The notes beneath the pieces were generated by a model. The model made no database searches. It saw only the letters and a list, made by a program, of their open reading frames with translations, and was not told the origin of the DNA. A stretch of 64,000 nt of DNA. It comes from AP-15 sp963777435 (lineage in GTDB: Bacteria > Pseudomonadota > Alphaproteobacteria > ATCC43930 > CGMCC-115725). The stretch spans positions 496,001-560,000 of the forward strand of contig CAVZQT010000003.1 in NCBI GenBank assembly GCA_963777435.1. The letters are read 5' to 3'. Below are positions 1-8,323 of this stretch, in pieces. The translations under genes and the position numbers were made by a program. Positions within the stretch are counted from its first letter, which is position 1. Each line of letters begins with the position of its first letter.

Positions 1-1267
1 ACCTCGCGGTGGCATGGCGAGCGGCTCGGCGCCTGCACCGATTGCCGCCGCTTCTGGGCGCGCTACCGCGCCGGCGAGATCGAGCCCGCCGAAATCCACG
101 AGATCGAAGGCAACCTCGCGACCACTGCGGGCACCTGCGCCGTGATGGGGACGGCGAGCACGATGGCCTCGATCGCCGAAGCGCTCGGCATGATCCTGCC
201 CGGCACGGCAGCGATCCCGGCAGTCCATGCCGACCGGCTTCGCGCTGGCGAGGCGACCGGCCGCGCCGCGATGCAGCTGGCGCGCAGCGGCCTGACGCCA
301 GATCGCATCGTTACGTCAGAGGCGGTCGAGAACGCGTTGCGCGTGCTGATGGCGATCGGCGGCTCGACCAATGCGGTATTGCACCTGACCGCGATCGCTG
401 GCCGCGCCGGCATCGATATCGATCTGCGGCATTTAAACGAGATCAGCGACACAACCCCGGTTCTGGTCGATCTCAAGCCGACCGGCCCGCATTACATGGA
501 GGATCTGTTCGCCGCGGGCGGTGTTGGCGCGGTCTTGCGCGAGTTGCAGCCGCTGTTGAACGTTGATTGCCTGACCGTCTCAGGCGAGACTTTGGCCCAG
601 CGGCTCGCAGCGCCTGCCGGCCCAGTCGACCGAGGGGTGGTCAAACCGCTCGCTGACCCGCTGCAGCCCGTCGGCGGAACTCGTCGCCTTGTTTGGTTCG
701 CTGGCGCCACACGGAGCCATTTTCAAGCGCTCGGCCGCCGACCCGAAATTGTTCGAGAAGGAGGGGAGGGCGGTCGTTTTCACCTCGCTCGAGGATCTGT
801 CGGCGCGCATCGACGATCCCGGGCTCGATGTCACCCCCGATGATTTCCTGGTGTTGCAGAACGCCGGGCCGCTTTCGGCCTCGGGGATGCCGGAGGCGGG
901 TTATTTGCCGATCCCGGCAAAACTCGCGCGCGCCGGGGTCAAGGATATGGTGCGGATTTCGGATGCGCGGATGAGCGGCACCGCCTATGGCTCGATCGTC
1001 TTGCATGTGACGCCGGACGCGGCCTCGGGCGGCCCGCTCGCCCAGACGCGCAATGGCGACCGCATCCGATTGTCGGTCAAGGAGCGCCGGATCGACCTGC
1101 TCGTCCCACCCGACGAACTCGCCCGCCGCCCGGTAGCAGCGCCGGCCGTTCCCGAGCGCGGCTATGCCCGCCTCTACCGCAATGAGGTTCTGCAAGCCGA
1201 TCGCGGCTGCGACTTCAACTTTTTACGCAAGCGCCCTATTGACCGGGCGCGCGCTGATAGAGGCTAG
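1..1267 (+). pseudogene. IlvD/Edd-family dehydratase, 5' cut by window edge, one frameshift
   Basis: Fe-S dehydratase of the dihydroxy-acid/sugar-acid (IlvD/Edd) family, which removes water from a 2,3-dihydroxy acid. Reading from base 1 gives GACTDCRRFWARYRAGEIE and then GTCAVMGTASTMAS, the cluster-binding cysteine segments. The MGTASTM form is closer to pentonate (arabinonate/xylonate) dehydratases than to classical IlvD. The frame holds to about base 670 (VVKPLADPLQPVGG). The conserved sequence then continues one frame over (LAPHGAIFKRSAADPKLFEK, later DARMSGTAYG) to the TAG at 1265-1267. A single indel near 670-690 therefore splits the gene. It could be an assembly error or a real lesion; no slippery heptamer or pseudoknot was evident. 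The substrate cannot be told from sequence. Confidence 0.8.
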
Positions 1268-1362
1268 CGCCGAAGGCGTCTCTCATGTTATCGCGATCTC
1301 CTAAATAGTGGGGTCACAGCAGGCCCGACATCGCATTTTAATAATCCTGGAGGAGACGAACG

Positions 1363-2718
1363 TTGAAGACAGTCACTCGTTTGTTCTCGTTGGCAACGAT
1401 TCTTTTAGGCGTTCTTCTGGCGGCCTTTTGTCAGACCGCCGGAGCCAAGAGCCTTTGCGTCAATCCTGCCGGGGCGGCCGGCTGCTACTCAAAGATCCAA
1501 GCGGCTGTCAACAGCGCCGCTGCGAACGATGTGATTTACGTCGGACGCGGTACCTACAGAGAAGATGTCGTTATTGGCATCCCGCTATCACTGATCGGCG
1601 CCGGGCCCGATCTGGCCATGATCGACGCGACCGGGTTAGCAAACGGCGTGTTTGTCGACGGCTTGGATAATTCCGGCTTGCATAACGTAACCGTTGCCGG
1701 TTTTACCGTAAAGAACGCCTTGTACGAAGGTGTGTTGGTGGTCAGCGCTGCCAGCGTCACGATCAACAACAATTATGTTGTCAATAATGACAAGTCCGGG
1801 CCGAAGTTTGACCCCAGCGTGGCCAATTGCCCCGGCCAGCCCGCCTTTGAAACCGATGAATCCGGCGACTGCGGCGGCGCGCTTCATTTAATAGGCACAG
1901 TCAACTCGATCGTCTCCGGCAACCTGATAACGGGCAACGCCGATGGCATCCTGATCAGTGACGAGACTGCAGAAAGCACCGGCAATCTCCTGATCAACAA
2001 TACCGTTGCGAATAACCCGCTGGAGTGCGGCATCGTTCTCGCCTCTCACCCCCCGCTGAACCACGGCACGGCCCCCTACGCGCCCCATTACGGGGTTGAT
2101 CACAATACCGTCTCCGGCAACGTTTCCAGCGACAATGGTGTGAAGGCGGGGGGCTCGGGAGTGGGCCTCTTTTCCGACGGCAACGGTCCCGGCCGGACAT
2201 CCGGTAACGTGATTATCAACAATACCTTGACCGGCAATGGACTGGGCGGCGTGGCGCTGCACTCGCATGTCGGTCCGGCGTTTGGCGCGCCGGCGGACGA
2301 CATGAGCGGCAACGTGATCATTGGCAACTCCATTGCTAGAAATTTGCCAGACACCGGTGATACTGCGACACCCGGGCGGGTCGGCATCAATATCAACAGC
2401 GGCGGGGGCGGGTCGCCGGTGCTGGACACTGTGATCGCCAGTAACGTGATCTGGGATGAAGACGTCGACATCGCCGTCAACACGGCGGCTCAGGTCGATA
2501 CGCATCTAAACAATCTCCTCGGCGGCAAGGTTGGCGTCGCCAATATCTGCGCCTTCGACAATGGGAGCACGTGCACAAGCGCCATCATCAACGCTACGCA
2601 GAACTATTGGGGATGCGCTGGCGGCCCGGGTGCGCGCGGCTGCTCGACGATCTATGGGGGCAGCATCCTTTTCACTCCCTGGCTGCCGCAACCCGTCGCC
2701 GACAGTCATGGCGATTAA
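1363..2718 (+). CDS. Secreted right-handed parallel beta-helix repeat protein
   Basis: 451-residue protein with a clear Sec signal peptide (MKTVTRLFSLATILLGVLLA, probable cleavage after QTAGA). It then shows many short repeats of the NVIxxNxxxGN type, such as NVIINNTLTGNGLGG and NVIIGNSIARN, typical of NosD/pectate-lyase-like solenoids. The early motif AAVNSAAANDVIYVGRGTYRE is the usual first rung in this fold. The start is a TTG at 1363, chosen because GGAGGA lies 8 bases upstream and the signal peptide begins there. No catalytic residues of a specific lyase family are recognisable, so a binding or surface role is as likely as an enzymatic one. It stands alone between a broken dehydratase and a lipoprotein gene. 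Confidence 0.8.
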   Translation: MKTVTRLFSLATILLGVLLAAFCQTAGAKSLCVNPAGAAGCYSKIQAAVNSAAANDVIYVGRGTYREDVVIGIPLSLIGAGPDLAMIDATGLANGVFVDGLDNSGLHNVTVAGFTVKNALYEGVLVVSAASVTINNNYVVNNDKSGPKFDPSVANCPGQPAFETDESGDCGGALHLIGTVNSIVSGNLITGNADGILISDETAESTGNLLINNTVANNPLECGIVLASHPPLNHGTAPYAPHYGVDHNTVSGNVSSDNGVKAGGSGVGLFSDGNGPGRTSGNVIINNTLTGNGLGGVALHSHVGPAFGAPADDMSGNVIIGNSIARNLPDTGDTATPGRVGININSGGGGSPVLDTVIASNVIWDEDVDIAVNTAAQVDTHLNNLLGGKVGVANICAFDNGSTCTSAIINATQNYWGCAGGPGARGCSTIYGGSILFTPWLPQPVADSHGD

Positions 2719-2865
2719 GGAGGTCCTATTCCTGGCGCCTTACCTAAGACGGGCAGAGGTGGGATTCGCGTTTACAAGCGTGGCGCAAAACCCGAGCCGC
2801 TCTCGTTAATCATCTGAATATTCCGCCGGCGGTCGGGGCACGTTATTTCAGAACGGAGATGGTGA

Positions 2866-3360
2866 ATGTCGATGGCTGGCGTCGTCCGGCGAATATGGGC
2901 CATGAGTGTCATTATTCTTACCGCGGCGGTTCTGGCCAGCTGCGCGGGTCAGGATCCCCAGCAACTGGCTGAGAAGAACCGGCTGCTGACGACCTACCCG
3001 CCACCCGGCGAGGCGCGGATTTGGATCTTCCGCACCTATCAACCGGAAATCACGAGGGAAGAGCCCTATTTCCGGATCAACGGCCGCATTGTCGGCGTCG
3101 CGTTGCTGGGCCGCGCCTTTTATTACGATGTCCCACCCGGGGACTATGAGATCACCGTCGACAGCCGCGGAGTTGCACCGTACCAATTCGCCCATTTCGG
3201 GGTTGCCGCCGGCCAGACGGCATATGTTGCAATCGATGCCAATAATTGGTGGGCGGGGCTGTGCTGGCGCTGTCAGATCGACACCTTCTACACGCTTGTC
3301 CAACCTCCACAGCTCGCTCTCGCGCAAATGGCCAGCATCCCGATTGGCAACGGCGGGTAA
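2866..3360 (+). CDS. DUF2846-like outer-envelope lipoprotein
   Basis: 164-residue small lipoprotein. The signal peptide ends in a lipobox (VLASC, Cys about residue 26), so it should be lipid-anchored. The mature part carries GEARIWIFRTYQ, NGRIVGVALLGRAFYYDV and PPGDYEITV, the pattern of DUF2846 proteins, a beta-sandwich family of unknown function. Two tryptophans and two cysteines sit in NNWWAGLCWRCQ. The start has GGAG 7 bases upstream. No operon partner is evident: the next gene, a D-aminoacylase, begins 66 bases later and may or may not be co-transcribed. Confidence 0.7.
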   Translation: MSMAGVVRRIWAMSVIILTAAVLASCAGQDPQQLAEKNRLLTTYPPPGEARIWIFRTYQPEITREEPYFRINGRIVGVALLGRAFYYDVPPGDYEITVDSRGVAPYQFAHFGVAAGQTAYVAIDANNWWAGLCWRCQIDTFYTLVQPPQLALAQMASIPIGNGG

Positions 3361-3426
3361 TGCGGTCCTGTGGGGCGCCGAAATGGATGTAAACTGCCCG
3401 GTAGACTTCCAATCAGCGAAGACTTG

Positions 3427-4881
3427 ATGATGACGCAATACATTCTGCGCGGCGGTGAGGTTATCGACGGCAGTGGCCGGGCGCGGTTTCGCGCCGATGT
3501 CGCGATATCAGGCGACCGAATTACCGAAATCGGTGCAATCGGCAAGGCGGCGGGGGCGCGCGAGATCGATGTATCGGGCAAGATCGTGGCGCCCGGATTT
3601 ATCGATGTTCACACGCATGACGACCGCGCCTTGTTTGCGGCGCCGGAAATGGCGGCAAAGGCGAGCCAGGGCGTGACTACCGTCATTACCGGCAATTGCG
3701 GTATCAGCCTGGCGCCGCTGGCGATCGACCATGCGCCGCCGCCACCGCTCGATCTGATCGGCGACGCCGCCGATTACCGCTATGGCCGCTTCGCCGATTA
3801 CTTCGCGGCGCTCGACCGTAGCCCGGCCGCCGTCAACGCCGCCTGCCTCGTCGGTCATTCGACCTTGCGGGTCGGCTCGATGACGTCGCTCGATCGGCCG
3901 GCCGAAAGCTCCGAGATCGGGCATATGCGCGAGTTACTGCAGGAGGCGCTCGACGCCGGCGCGATCGGAATGTCGAGCGGGCTCGCCTACGCCCCGGCTG
4001 AGCACGCGCCGCCAGCCGAGATCGAGGCGCTGGCGGCACTACTGCGTCCGGCGGGGGCGCTCTACACGACGCATATGCGCAACGAGGGCGAGCATGTGCT
4101 CGACAGCCTCCAAGAGAGCTTTGCGGTGGGGCGCTCGGCGGAGATACCGGTCGTGATCTCGCATCACAAGACAATCGGCCGGGCGAATTTCGGCCGCACC
4201 GCAGCGACCTTGCCGGTCATCGCCGCGGCGATTGCGGGGCAGGAGGTCGGGCTCGACGCCTATCCCTATATCGCTTCGTCGACGGTGTTGAGCGCGGGCC
4301 AGGCCGGGCGCACCTCAAAGGTCATGGTCACCTGGTCGAAGAGCGCGCCGGAACAGGCTGGGCGCGAACTCGCGGCAATCGCCGCCGATTGGGGCGTCAG
4401 CATCGAGGATGCCGTCAACCGTCTGCAGCCGGCGGGTGCGATTTATTGGACGATGGACGAGCCCGACGTGCAGCGGGTGCTCAGCTTTCCGCATACGATG
4501 ATCGGATCAGACGGGCTGCCGCACGATTTTCACCCGCACCCGCGGCTGTGGGGCACATTCCCGCGCGTCCTCGGGCATTATTGCCGCGATCTCGGCCTGT
4601 TCGCGTTGGAAGAGGCAGTTCGCAAGATGACTGGTCTGCCAGCGGCGCGGTTCGGCCTCAGCGGCCGTGGAGCCTTGACCCCGGGCGCCTATGCCGACAT
4701 TACGGTCTTTGATCCCGCCACGGTGATCGACCGCGCTACCTTCGAAAACCCGACAACGCCCGCCGCCGGCATCGAGCACGTCTTTGTCAACGGCGTGCCG
4801 GTCTGGGCCGAGGGCCAACCCAGCGGCGAACGACCTGGCAGGGCATTGCGCCGCCAGCGGATGCAAGCTGAAGCAAGCTAA
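3427..4881 (+). CDS. N-acyl-D-amino-acid deacylase (D-aminoacylase) family amidohydrolase
   Basis: 484-residue metal-dependent amidohydrolase that would release D-amino acids from N-acyl-D-amino acids. The N-terminal beta-sandwich segment (MMTQYILRGGEVIDGSG) leads to the metal motif VHTHDD (His62, His64). The family cysteine follows in ITGNCGISLAP (Cys91). Later come THMRNEG, VISHHKTIG and IGSDGLPHDFHPHPRLWG, all matching D-aminoacylase/dihydroorotase-like enzymes, and the C-terminal strand GAYADITVFDP closes the sandwich. Length is normal. Two consecutive ATG codons (3427, 3430) are possible starts. The frame is open further upstream, but that part has no family similarity. Confidence 0.88.
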   Translation: MMTQYILRGGEVIDGSGRARFRADVAISGDRITEIGAIGKAAGAREIDVSGKIVAPGFIDVHTHDDRALFAAPEMAAKASQGVTTVITGNCGISLAPLAIDHAPPPPLDLIGDAADYRYGRFADYFAALDRSPAAVNAACLVGHSTLRVGSMTSLDRPAESSEIGHMRELLQEALDAGAIGMSSGLAYAPAEHAPPAEIEALAALLRPAGALYTTHMRNEGEHVLDSLQESFAVGRSAEIPVVISHHKTIGRANFGRTAATLPVIAAAIAGQEVGLDAYPYIASSTVLSAGQAGRTSKVMVTWSKSAPEQAGRELAAIAADWGVSIEDAVNRLQPAGAIYWTMDEPDVQRVLSFPHTMIGSDGLPHDFHPHPRLWGTFPRVLGHYCRDLGLFALEEAVRKMTGLPAARFGLSGRGALTPGAYADITVFDPATVIDRATFENPTTPAAGIEHVFVNGVPVWAEGQPSGERPGRALRRQRMQAEAS

Positions 4882-4895
4882 CTTGGGCTGCGGCC

Positions 4896-5159
4896 TCACC
4901 TGAGCTCGCGTTTCTTCACGAGCTCGTCGGCGTGGCGATGAACGGGGCGCCAAGCGCCGTCCTCCAGCCGAAACGCCTGTGTGACGCATAACTCCATTAG
5001 CGGTTCGGGACGATCGGGTGGGCCGTTGCGCGCCCAGTCTTCCAACCACACGAGCCAGGCAATGTCGTCCGTGCCGACGGTAACGCCGATGTCCTGCTGA
5101 TTGTAATCGCCGCTGCGAAACTGCGAGGTTCTGAGGCGATCGGCGCGCTCAGTCGGCAA
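4896..5159 (-). pseudogene. SnoaL-like domain fragment, 5'-truncated
   Basis: An 87-residue open frame resembling the C-terminal half of SnoaL/ketosteroid-isomerase-like proteins (SQFRSGDYNQQDIGVTVG, EPLMELCVTQAFR, WRPVHRHADELV). The N-terminal half expected for this fold is absent. The frame runs directly out of the stop codon of the upstream cobalt transporter gene (cbtA), in the same reading frame, and the only possible start is a TTG without a convincing ribosome site. It is most simply a truncated remnant left where the cbtA end was joined. Expression by stop readthrough cannot be excluded. Confidence 0.5.
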
Positions 5160-5171
5160 AGCCTTTCCCGG

Positions 5172-5978
5172 TTAGCCAATCGTCGGCTTGACCACCTTCG
5201 TCTTGAGCCAGGACCCGGTCCGGGCCGTCAACGCGGCGCGCTCGGTCAGAGCGCCAAAGACCAGGCCGATCGTCGCCCACATGATCAGTTGCGCCGCGAT
5301 CGACGCAATTCTGAATTGCCATAAGACGACAGCCGGGAATTCTCGGGGCACCTCGTCGATCGACGGCAATGCCAGGCCCGCGGCGGTAACCACGATCAGA
5401 TACAAGGCGGCGGCAATCAGAAATGCGTTCCAGGCCCCAAACCGACCGAGAAGCCGGAGACGCAGCATTCCCGCCGCGATCATAGCCGCGAGCGAGATTG
5501 AAATCATGCTGAAATACAGTCCCGTCCGCATACCGATCGTCGCGGGATCGCCAACGGAGGGCGGACTGGCCGGATATTTGAGGTTGGGAACGACGTAGAT
5601 CGCAATAAGGCCGAGGACCGCCAGTAGAGCCGCTGTGCCGCGTGGACCGCAATCCCCGATGCGGCCGTAGGCCAATGCGAAAGCCAGGGCGAACAACCCA
5701 CCGAAGGTCACATTGTAAAACATGGCGCCAATGAACAGGCCGATGCTGGCCTGGACCCGGCGGCTGACCAGTTCGGGCTCGGGCTCTCGCTTTGGCGCCG
5801 GCAAGCCCTTGGCGATCAAAGCTTGCGCTGCCGCCTGAGCCTTGGCTTCTTCGAGCTGCGTTTCGAACGCGATCGCGCGGTCGATCTGCGGCTCGCCAAC
5901 GATTTTCAAAAAGCCGAAGCAGAGCAACCCTGCGATAATGCCGATCAGCATCCCCCGCAGCAGCAATGTTCCCGCCAT
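5172..5978 (-). CDS. cbtA: CbtA-family cobalt transporter subunit
   Basis: 268-residue membrane protein of the CbtA family, the larger partner of the CbtAB cobalt uptake system. It has an N-terminal membrane helix (LLLRGMLIGIIAGLLCFGFL), a charged loop with the family segment GEPQIDRAIAFE, and about five hydrophobic helices with VVPNLKYPASPPSVGDP between them. It begins 15 bases downstream of cbtB. It is the last intact gene of a run starting with cobalt-type thiocyanate hydrolase subunits, so its job is very likely to supply cobalt to that enzyme. CbtAB genes are usually found with cobalamin riboswitches or cobalamin genes; neither is seen here, which suggests it has been recruited to the hydrolase operon. 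Confidence 0.9.
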   Translation of the reverse strand: MAGTLLLRGMLIGIIAGLLCFGFLKIVGEPQIDRAIAFETQLEEAKAQAAAQALIAKGLPAPKREPEPELVSRRVQASIGLFIGAMFYNVTFGGLFALAFALAYGRIGDCGPRGTAALLAVLGLIAIYVVPNLKYPASPPSVGDPATIGMRTGLYFSMISISLAAMIAAGMLRLRLLGRFGAWNAFLIAAALYLIVVTAAGLALPSIDEVPREFPAVVLWQFRIASIAAQLIMWATIGLVFGALTERAALTARTGSWLKTKVVKPTIG

Positions 5979-5993
5979 GGCGCCGGCTTCGGC

Positions 5994-6203
5994 TCAGTGA
6001 CAGGGAAAGCCCAGCAGATGGCGCCCATCATGCACAAACTCGTGGACGTACATTCCCGGGAAGATTGAGGTGGCGCCCTGTTCGGCACCGACAAAATAAA
6101 GCGCCAGCACCAGAACTAGCCCACTGAGGATTGCCCACGGCAATACCTCGCGGATCGGGATGGCGACCGGCTGGGCAGCAGGAACAAACGAAGTGGTGGT
6201 CAT
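5994..6203 (-). CDS. cbtB: CbtB-family cobalt transporter subunit
   Basis: 69-residue one-helix membrane protein with the family's C-terminal histidine signature, YVHEFVHDGRHLLGFPCH (His54, His58, His62, His69). These residues are thought to handle the metal before it passes to CbtA. The single transmembrane helix is about residues 22-40. ATG at 6203 is preferred over an upstream in-frame TTG because AAGGGAG lies upstream at a reasonable distance. It sits between the cobalt activator gene and cbtA, all in one direction with short gaps, so it is probably part of the thiocyanate hydrolase operon. Confidence 0.9.
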   Translation of the reverse strand: MTTTSFVPAAQPVAIPIREVLPWAILSGLVLVLALYFVGAEQGATSIFPGMYVHEFVHDGRHLLGFPCH

Positions 6204-6254
6204 CAATTTTGTCTCCCTTGCGACTAGGTTGCTTGATCCACAATTTCGCTGTCA

Positions 6255-6635
6255 TCACGTCTCGAGCCGCGATCGTACCGCGTTCATGCGTTCGGCGAGA
6301 TCGTCCTCGGCGATCAGCCCGCGGCGCAGCATGATGTGGGCCAAGGCCAACAGCTGCTGCTCTGGCGCAGGGGTCCCGCTATACACGGTCTCGCCGAGTT
6401 GATCCTCCGCGTGGCGCCGCTGCAGCGATGGTACTGCCTCTGCCGCTGAGAGACACTCACATGTCGCGTACAGGCTGACCTTCCACGGTGGATCAGGGTT
6501 GGTAACGCCGTAACGCGGTGCGAGCTTTTCCCAGGTCTTATCCTCGTTGCGTATCGCCTCAAGCAACGGAATCGCGGAAAATTTTACCTGATCCGCATCC
6601 GCCCCATCGGGCGACTGGCGATTTTTCTCGGTCAT
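6255..6635 (-). CDS. P15K-like cobalt activator of thiocyanate hydrolase
   Basis: 126-residue protein placed 14 bases after scnC. It resembles the small activators of nitrile hydratase/thiocyanate hydrolase (P15K in Thiobacillus thioparus, P14K-type in cobalt nitrile hydratases), which bind the metal-binding subunit and insert cobalt. Family features seen are FSAIPLLEAIRNEDKTWEK, WKVSLYATCECLSAAEA and a C-terminal EQQLLALAHIMLRRGLI helix, mirroring the N-terminal fold of the nitrile hydratase beta subunit. It lacks the catalytic CTLCSC motif, so it is not an enzyme subunit. Position and family make a chaperone role very likely. The exact relation to P15K should be confirmed by alignment. Confidence 0.78.
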   Translation of the reverse strand: MTEKNRQSPDGADADQVKFSAIPLLEAIRNEDKTWEKLAPRYGVTNPDPPWKVSLYATCECLSAAEAVPSLQRRHAEDQLGETVYSGTPAPEQQLLALAHIMLRRGLIAEDDLAERMNAVRSRLET

Positions 6636-6649
6636 TGGCTGGCTTCCGC

Positions 6650-7375
6650 TTAATGGTGCTCACCAGGGACTGGCCGGCTGGCCTTGTGGACCGGCCGAAC
6701 ATCATCCGCCTTCCGGTCGGGCTGGGGCAGGGCTACGCCGATCATGCAGTCGCGGGTGACAATCTCCGCTAACTGCGCCTCTGTCCAATTCTCGGTGCCC
6801 GCGGGCCGCACAGGAAGGACCATAAAGCGGCATTTCTGGTTGGAGTCCTCGACCCGCACCTCCACTTCAGGAGGAAGGATTAATCCGAACTCCGCCAGCA
6901 CCTGACGCGGCCAGCGTACCAGCCGGCGGCGATAGTTGGGCGAACGGTACCAATAAGGCGAGTGACCGAGCAGCGGCCGCGGATAGCACGAGCACAGCGT
7001 GCACACGATCACATGATGCAGGGTCGGGGTATCTTCGAGAACGCGGAGCTGCATGTAATCGCTTGGCGTGCCGGCGCCGGTGGGCTCGGTCCAGTCGATG
7101 CCGATCTCCCGGCAGGCAGCGACGGCATCGGCGAGCACGCGCGCCTTGAATGCCGGGTCGGTCCACGCCTTCGCGACCAGGCGCGAGCCGGCCGCGGGAC
7201 CGATGGATTCCGCCCACTCGGTAAATTTCCGATGATCCTCGGCGGTGAACAGGCCCTTTTCGATGGCCAGTTCACGAACGGCGATCTCAAGAATCTCGAA
7301 GTCGGTAATTTCCTCGACCATCGGCGCCGCCGGATGCTCGTGATCGCCGTGGTCATGCTCATGCGAGTGTTGCAT
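6650..7375 (-). CDS. scnC: Thiocyanate hydrolase gamma subunit (cobalt-binding)
   Basis: 241-residue catalytic subunit of the nitrile-hydratase alpha superfamily. The metal claw VCTLCSC (Cys125, Cys128, Cys130) has threonine at the second position, which marks the cobalt type. The segments CYPRPLLGHSPYWYRSPNYR, WPRQVLAEFGL, DSNQKCRFMVLPVRPAGTE and EIVTRDCMIGVALPQP are those of thiocyanate hydrolase gamma rather than ordinary nitrile hydratase. The N-terminus is histidine-rich (HSHEHDHGDHEH), as in the known gamma subunit. The enzyme hydrolyses thiocyanate to carbonyl sulfide and ammonia. The two equivalents of the nitrile hydratase beta halves are encoded just upstream, and the activator and cobalt importer just downstream. 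Confidence 0.93.
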   Translation of the reverse strand: MQHSHEHDHGDHEHPAAPMVEEITDFEILEIAVRELAIEKGLFTAEDHRKFTEWAESIGPAAGSRLVAKAWTDPAFKARVLADAVAACREIGIDWTEPTGAGTPSDYMQLRVLEDTPTLHHVIVCTLCSCYPRPLLGHSPYWYRSPNYRRRLVRWPRQVLAEFGLILPPEVEVRVEDSNQKCRFMVLPVRPAGTENWTEAQLAEIVTRDCMIGVALPQPDRKADDVRPVHKASRPVPGEHH

Positions 7376-7400
7376 GTTCCGTACTCCCTGCTTGCGGCGA

Positions 7401-7712
7401 TCAATCGCTTATTGGCTCGAGCCAGCGGTCGGGCAATTCGGTCTGCAACGTGTCGTTTTCGAATGGATAATCCTCCCAAAGATCCTTCTGCCGAATCCGG
7501 ACGATATAAAACTGCTCGGGCGGCGCGTCGTCACGGTTCCAGGCCTCGTCCTCGGGAATGAGATCTTGGTAAGTCCGGGCGGCGATCGTGCCGCTCACGC
7601 CCCGAACGTACATTTGAGTACGCGTGTAAAACAGGTTCGGCAGATCCTTTACGCGGACGCGGTCGCCGACATTGAAGCGGGCCGGCGCGTTTTTAGTATC
7701 AAGGCTTGGCAT
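7401..7712 (-). CDS. scnA: Thiocyanate hydrolase alpha subunit
   Basis: 103-residue subunit equivalent to the C-terminal (SH3-like) half of the nitrile hydratase beta subunit. Family motifs are FNVGDRVRVKDLPNLFYTRT, YVRGVSGTI, QKDLWEDY and FENDTLQTELPDRWLEP. It is about 20 residues shorter at the N-terminus than the Thiobacillus thioparus protein. Its start overlaps the end of scnB by 14 bases, implying translational coupling, and scnC begins 25 bases after its stop. Together with the scnB and scnC products it should form the alpha-beta-gamma heterotrimer. Confidence 0.92.
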   Translation of the reverse strand: MPSLDTKNAPARFNVGDRVRVKDLPNLFYTRTQMYVRGVSGTIAARTYQDLIPEDEAWNRDDAPPEQFYIVRIRQKDLWEDYPFENDTLQTELPDRWLEPISD

Positions 7713-8124
7713 GGCGGGCCTTCACCTCGGCAATCTTTTCGAGCAGTTCGGTCAGCGAGACATGGTTCTTGTCGACCAGCATTCGGGCTGCGGCCCAAAT
7801 CCACCGTCCGTAGTAAGGAAAACCGCAGTAGAGAGATAGACCCAGATCATTGTTGCCGCGGCGGCGTCTTTCTTCCGAGTTCCACACGCCCTTCCAGCCG
7901 AGCACCTCGCAGGTGACATAGGTGTTCAGCTCCCACAGCTCCTCCTCTTTTTCCTCGTATCGGACGGGCGCATCGGCTTGGCCTCCGACATCATGGGGCG
8001 GCGCCATGTAAGCGACGTATCGGGGATGCGGGACCTCGTAGGGCCAATCTTGATGCTGGTGGATAGCCGGCGCCAGTTGAGCACCGATTTCGTAATATTG
8101 TCGAAGGTCACCCCGTGACGGCAT
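7699..8124 (-). CDS. scnB: Thiocyanate hydrolase beta subunit
   Basis: 141-residue subunit equivalent to the N-terminal half of the nitrile hydratase beta subunit. It carries PPHDVGGQADAPVRYEEKEE, WELNTYVTCEVLGWKGVWN, SEERRRRGNNDLG and PYYGRWIWAAARMLVDKNHV, closely following known ScnB. The frame is open further upstream, but ATG at 8124 is chosen because AAGGAG lies 8 bases before it and the conserved region starts there. This is the first gene of the run scnB-scnA-scnC-activator-cbtB-cbtA, the gene order expected for thiocyanate hydrolase. The 199 bases upstream to the next gene should hold the promoter. Confidence 0.92.
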   Translation of the reverse strand: MPSRGDLRQYYEIGAQLAPAIHQHQDWPYEVPHPRYVAYMAPPHDVGGQADAPVRYEEKEEELWELNTYVTCEVLGWKGVWNSEERRRRGNNDLGLSLYCGFPYYGRWIWAAARMLVDKNHVSLTELLEKIAEVKARHAKP

Positions 8125-8323
8125 CGTCGTGCGCTCCTTCGCGCCGGCTGATCGAGCAACGGCGAAAGTATCCGACCCTTTCCGCAACCGGCTTGGAACA
8201 TACAATGATCCTGTTTGCCGGTTCACGCCAAAAATGAACAAGAATTTAGCCCAGAAACCAATAGTCGAGTGACAACCCGCACAAGCCCGCCGCGATATTC
8301 AGCCTTCAAGCGTATAAAGCGGT

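Noticed and set aside
670..690. Programmed ribosomal frameshift in the dehydratase gene
   Set aside because: No slippery heptamer or downstream structure is evident, and this family does not use recoding.
8125..8323. Cobalamin riboswitch controlling the cobalt genes
   Set aside because: I could not find the conserved B12-box-like core upstream of scnB or cbtB. The cobalt genes appear to be driven with the hydrolase.
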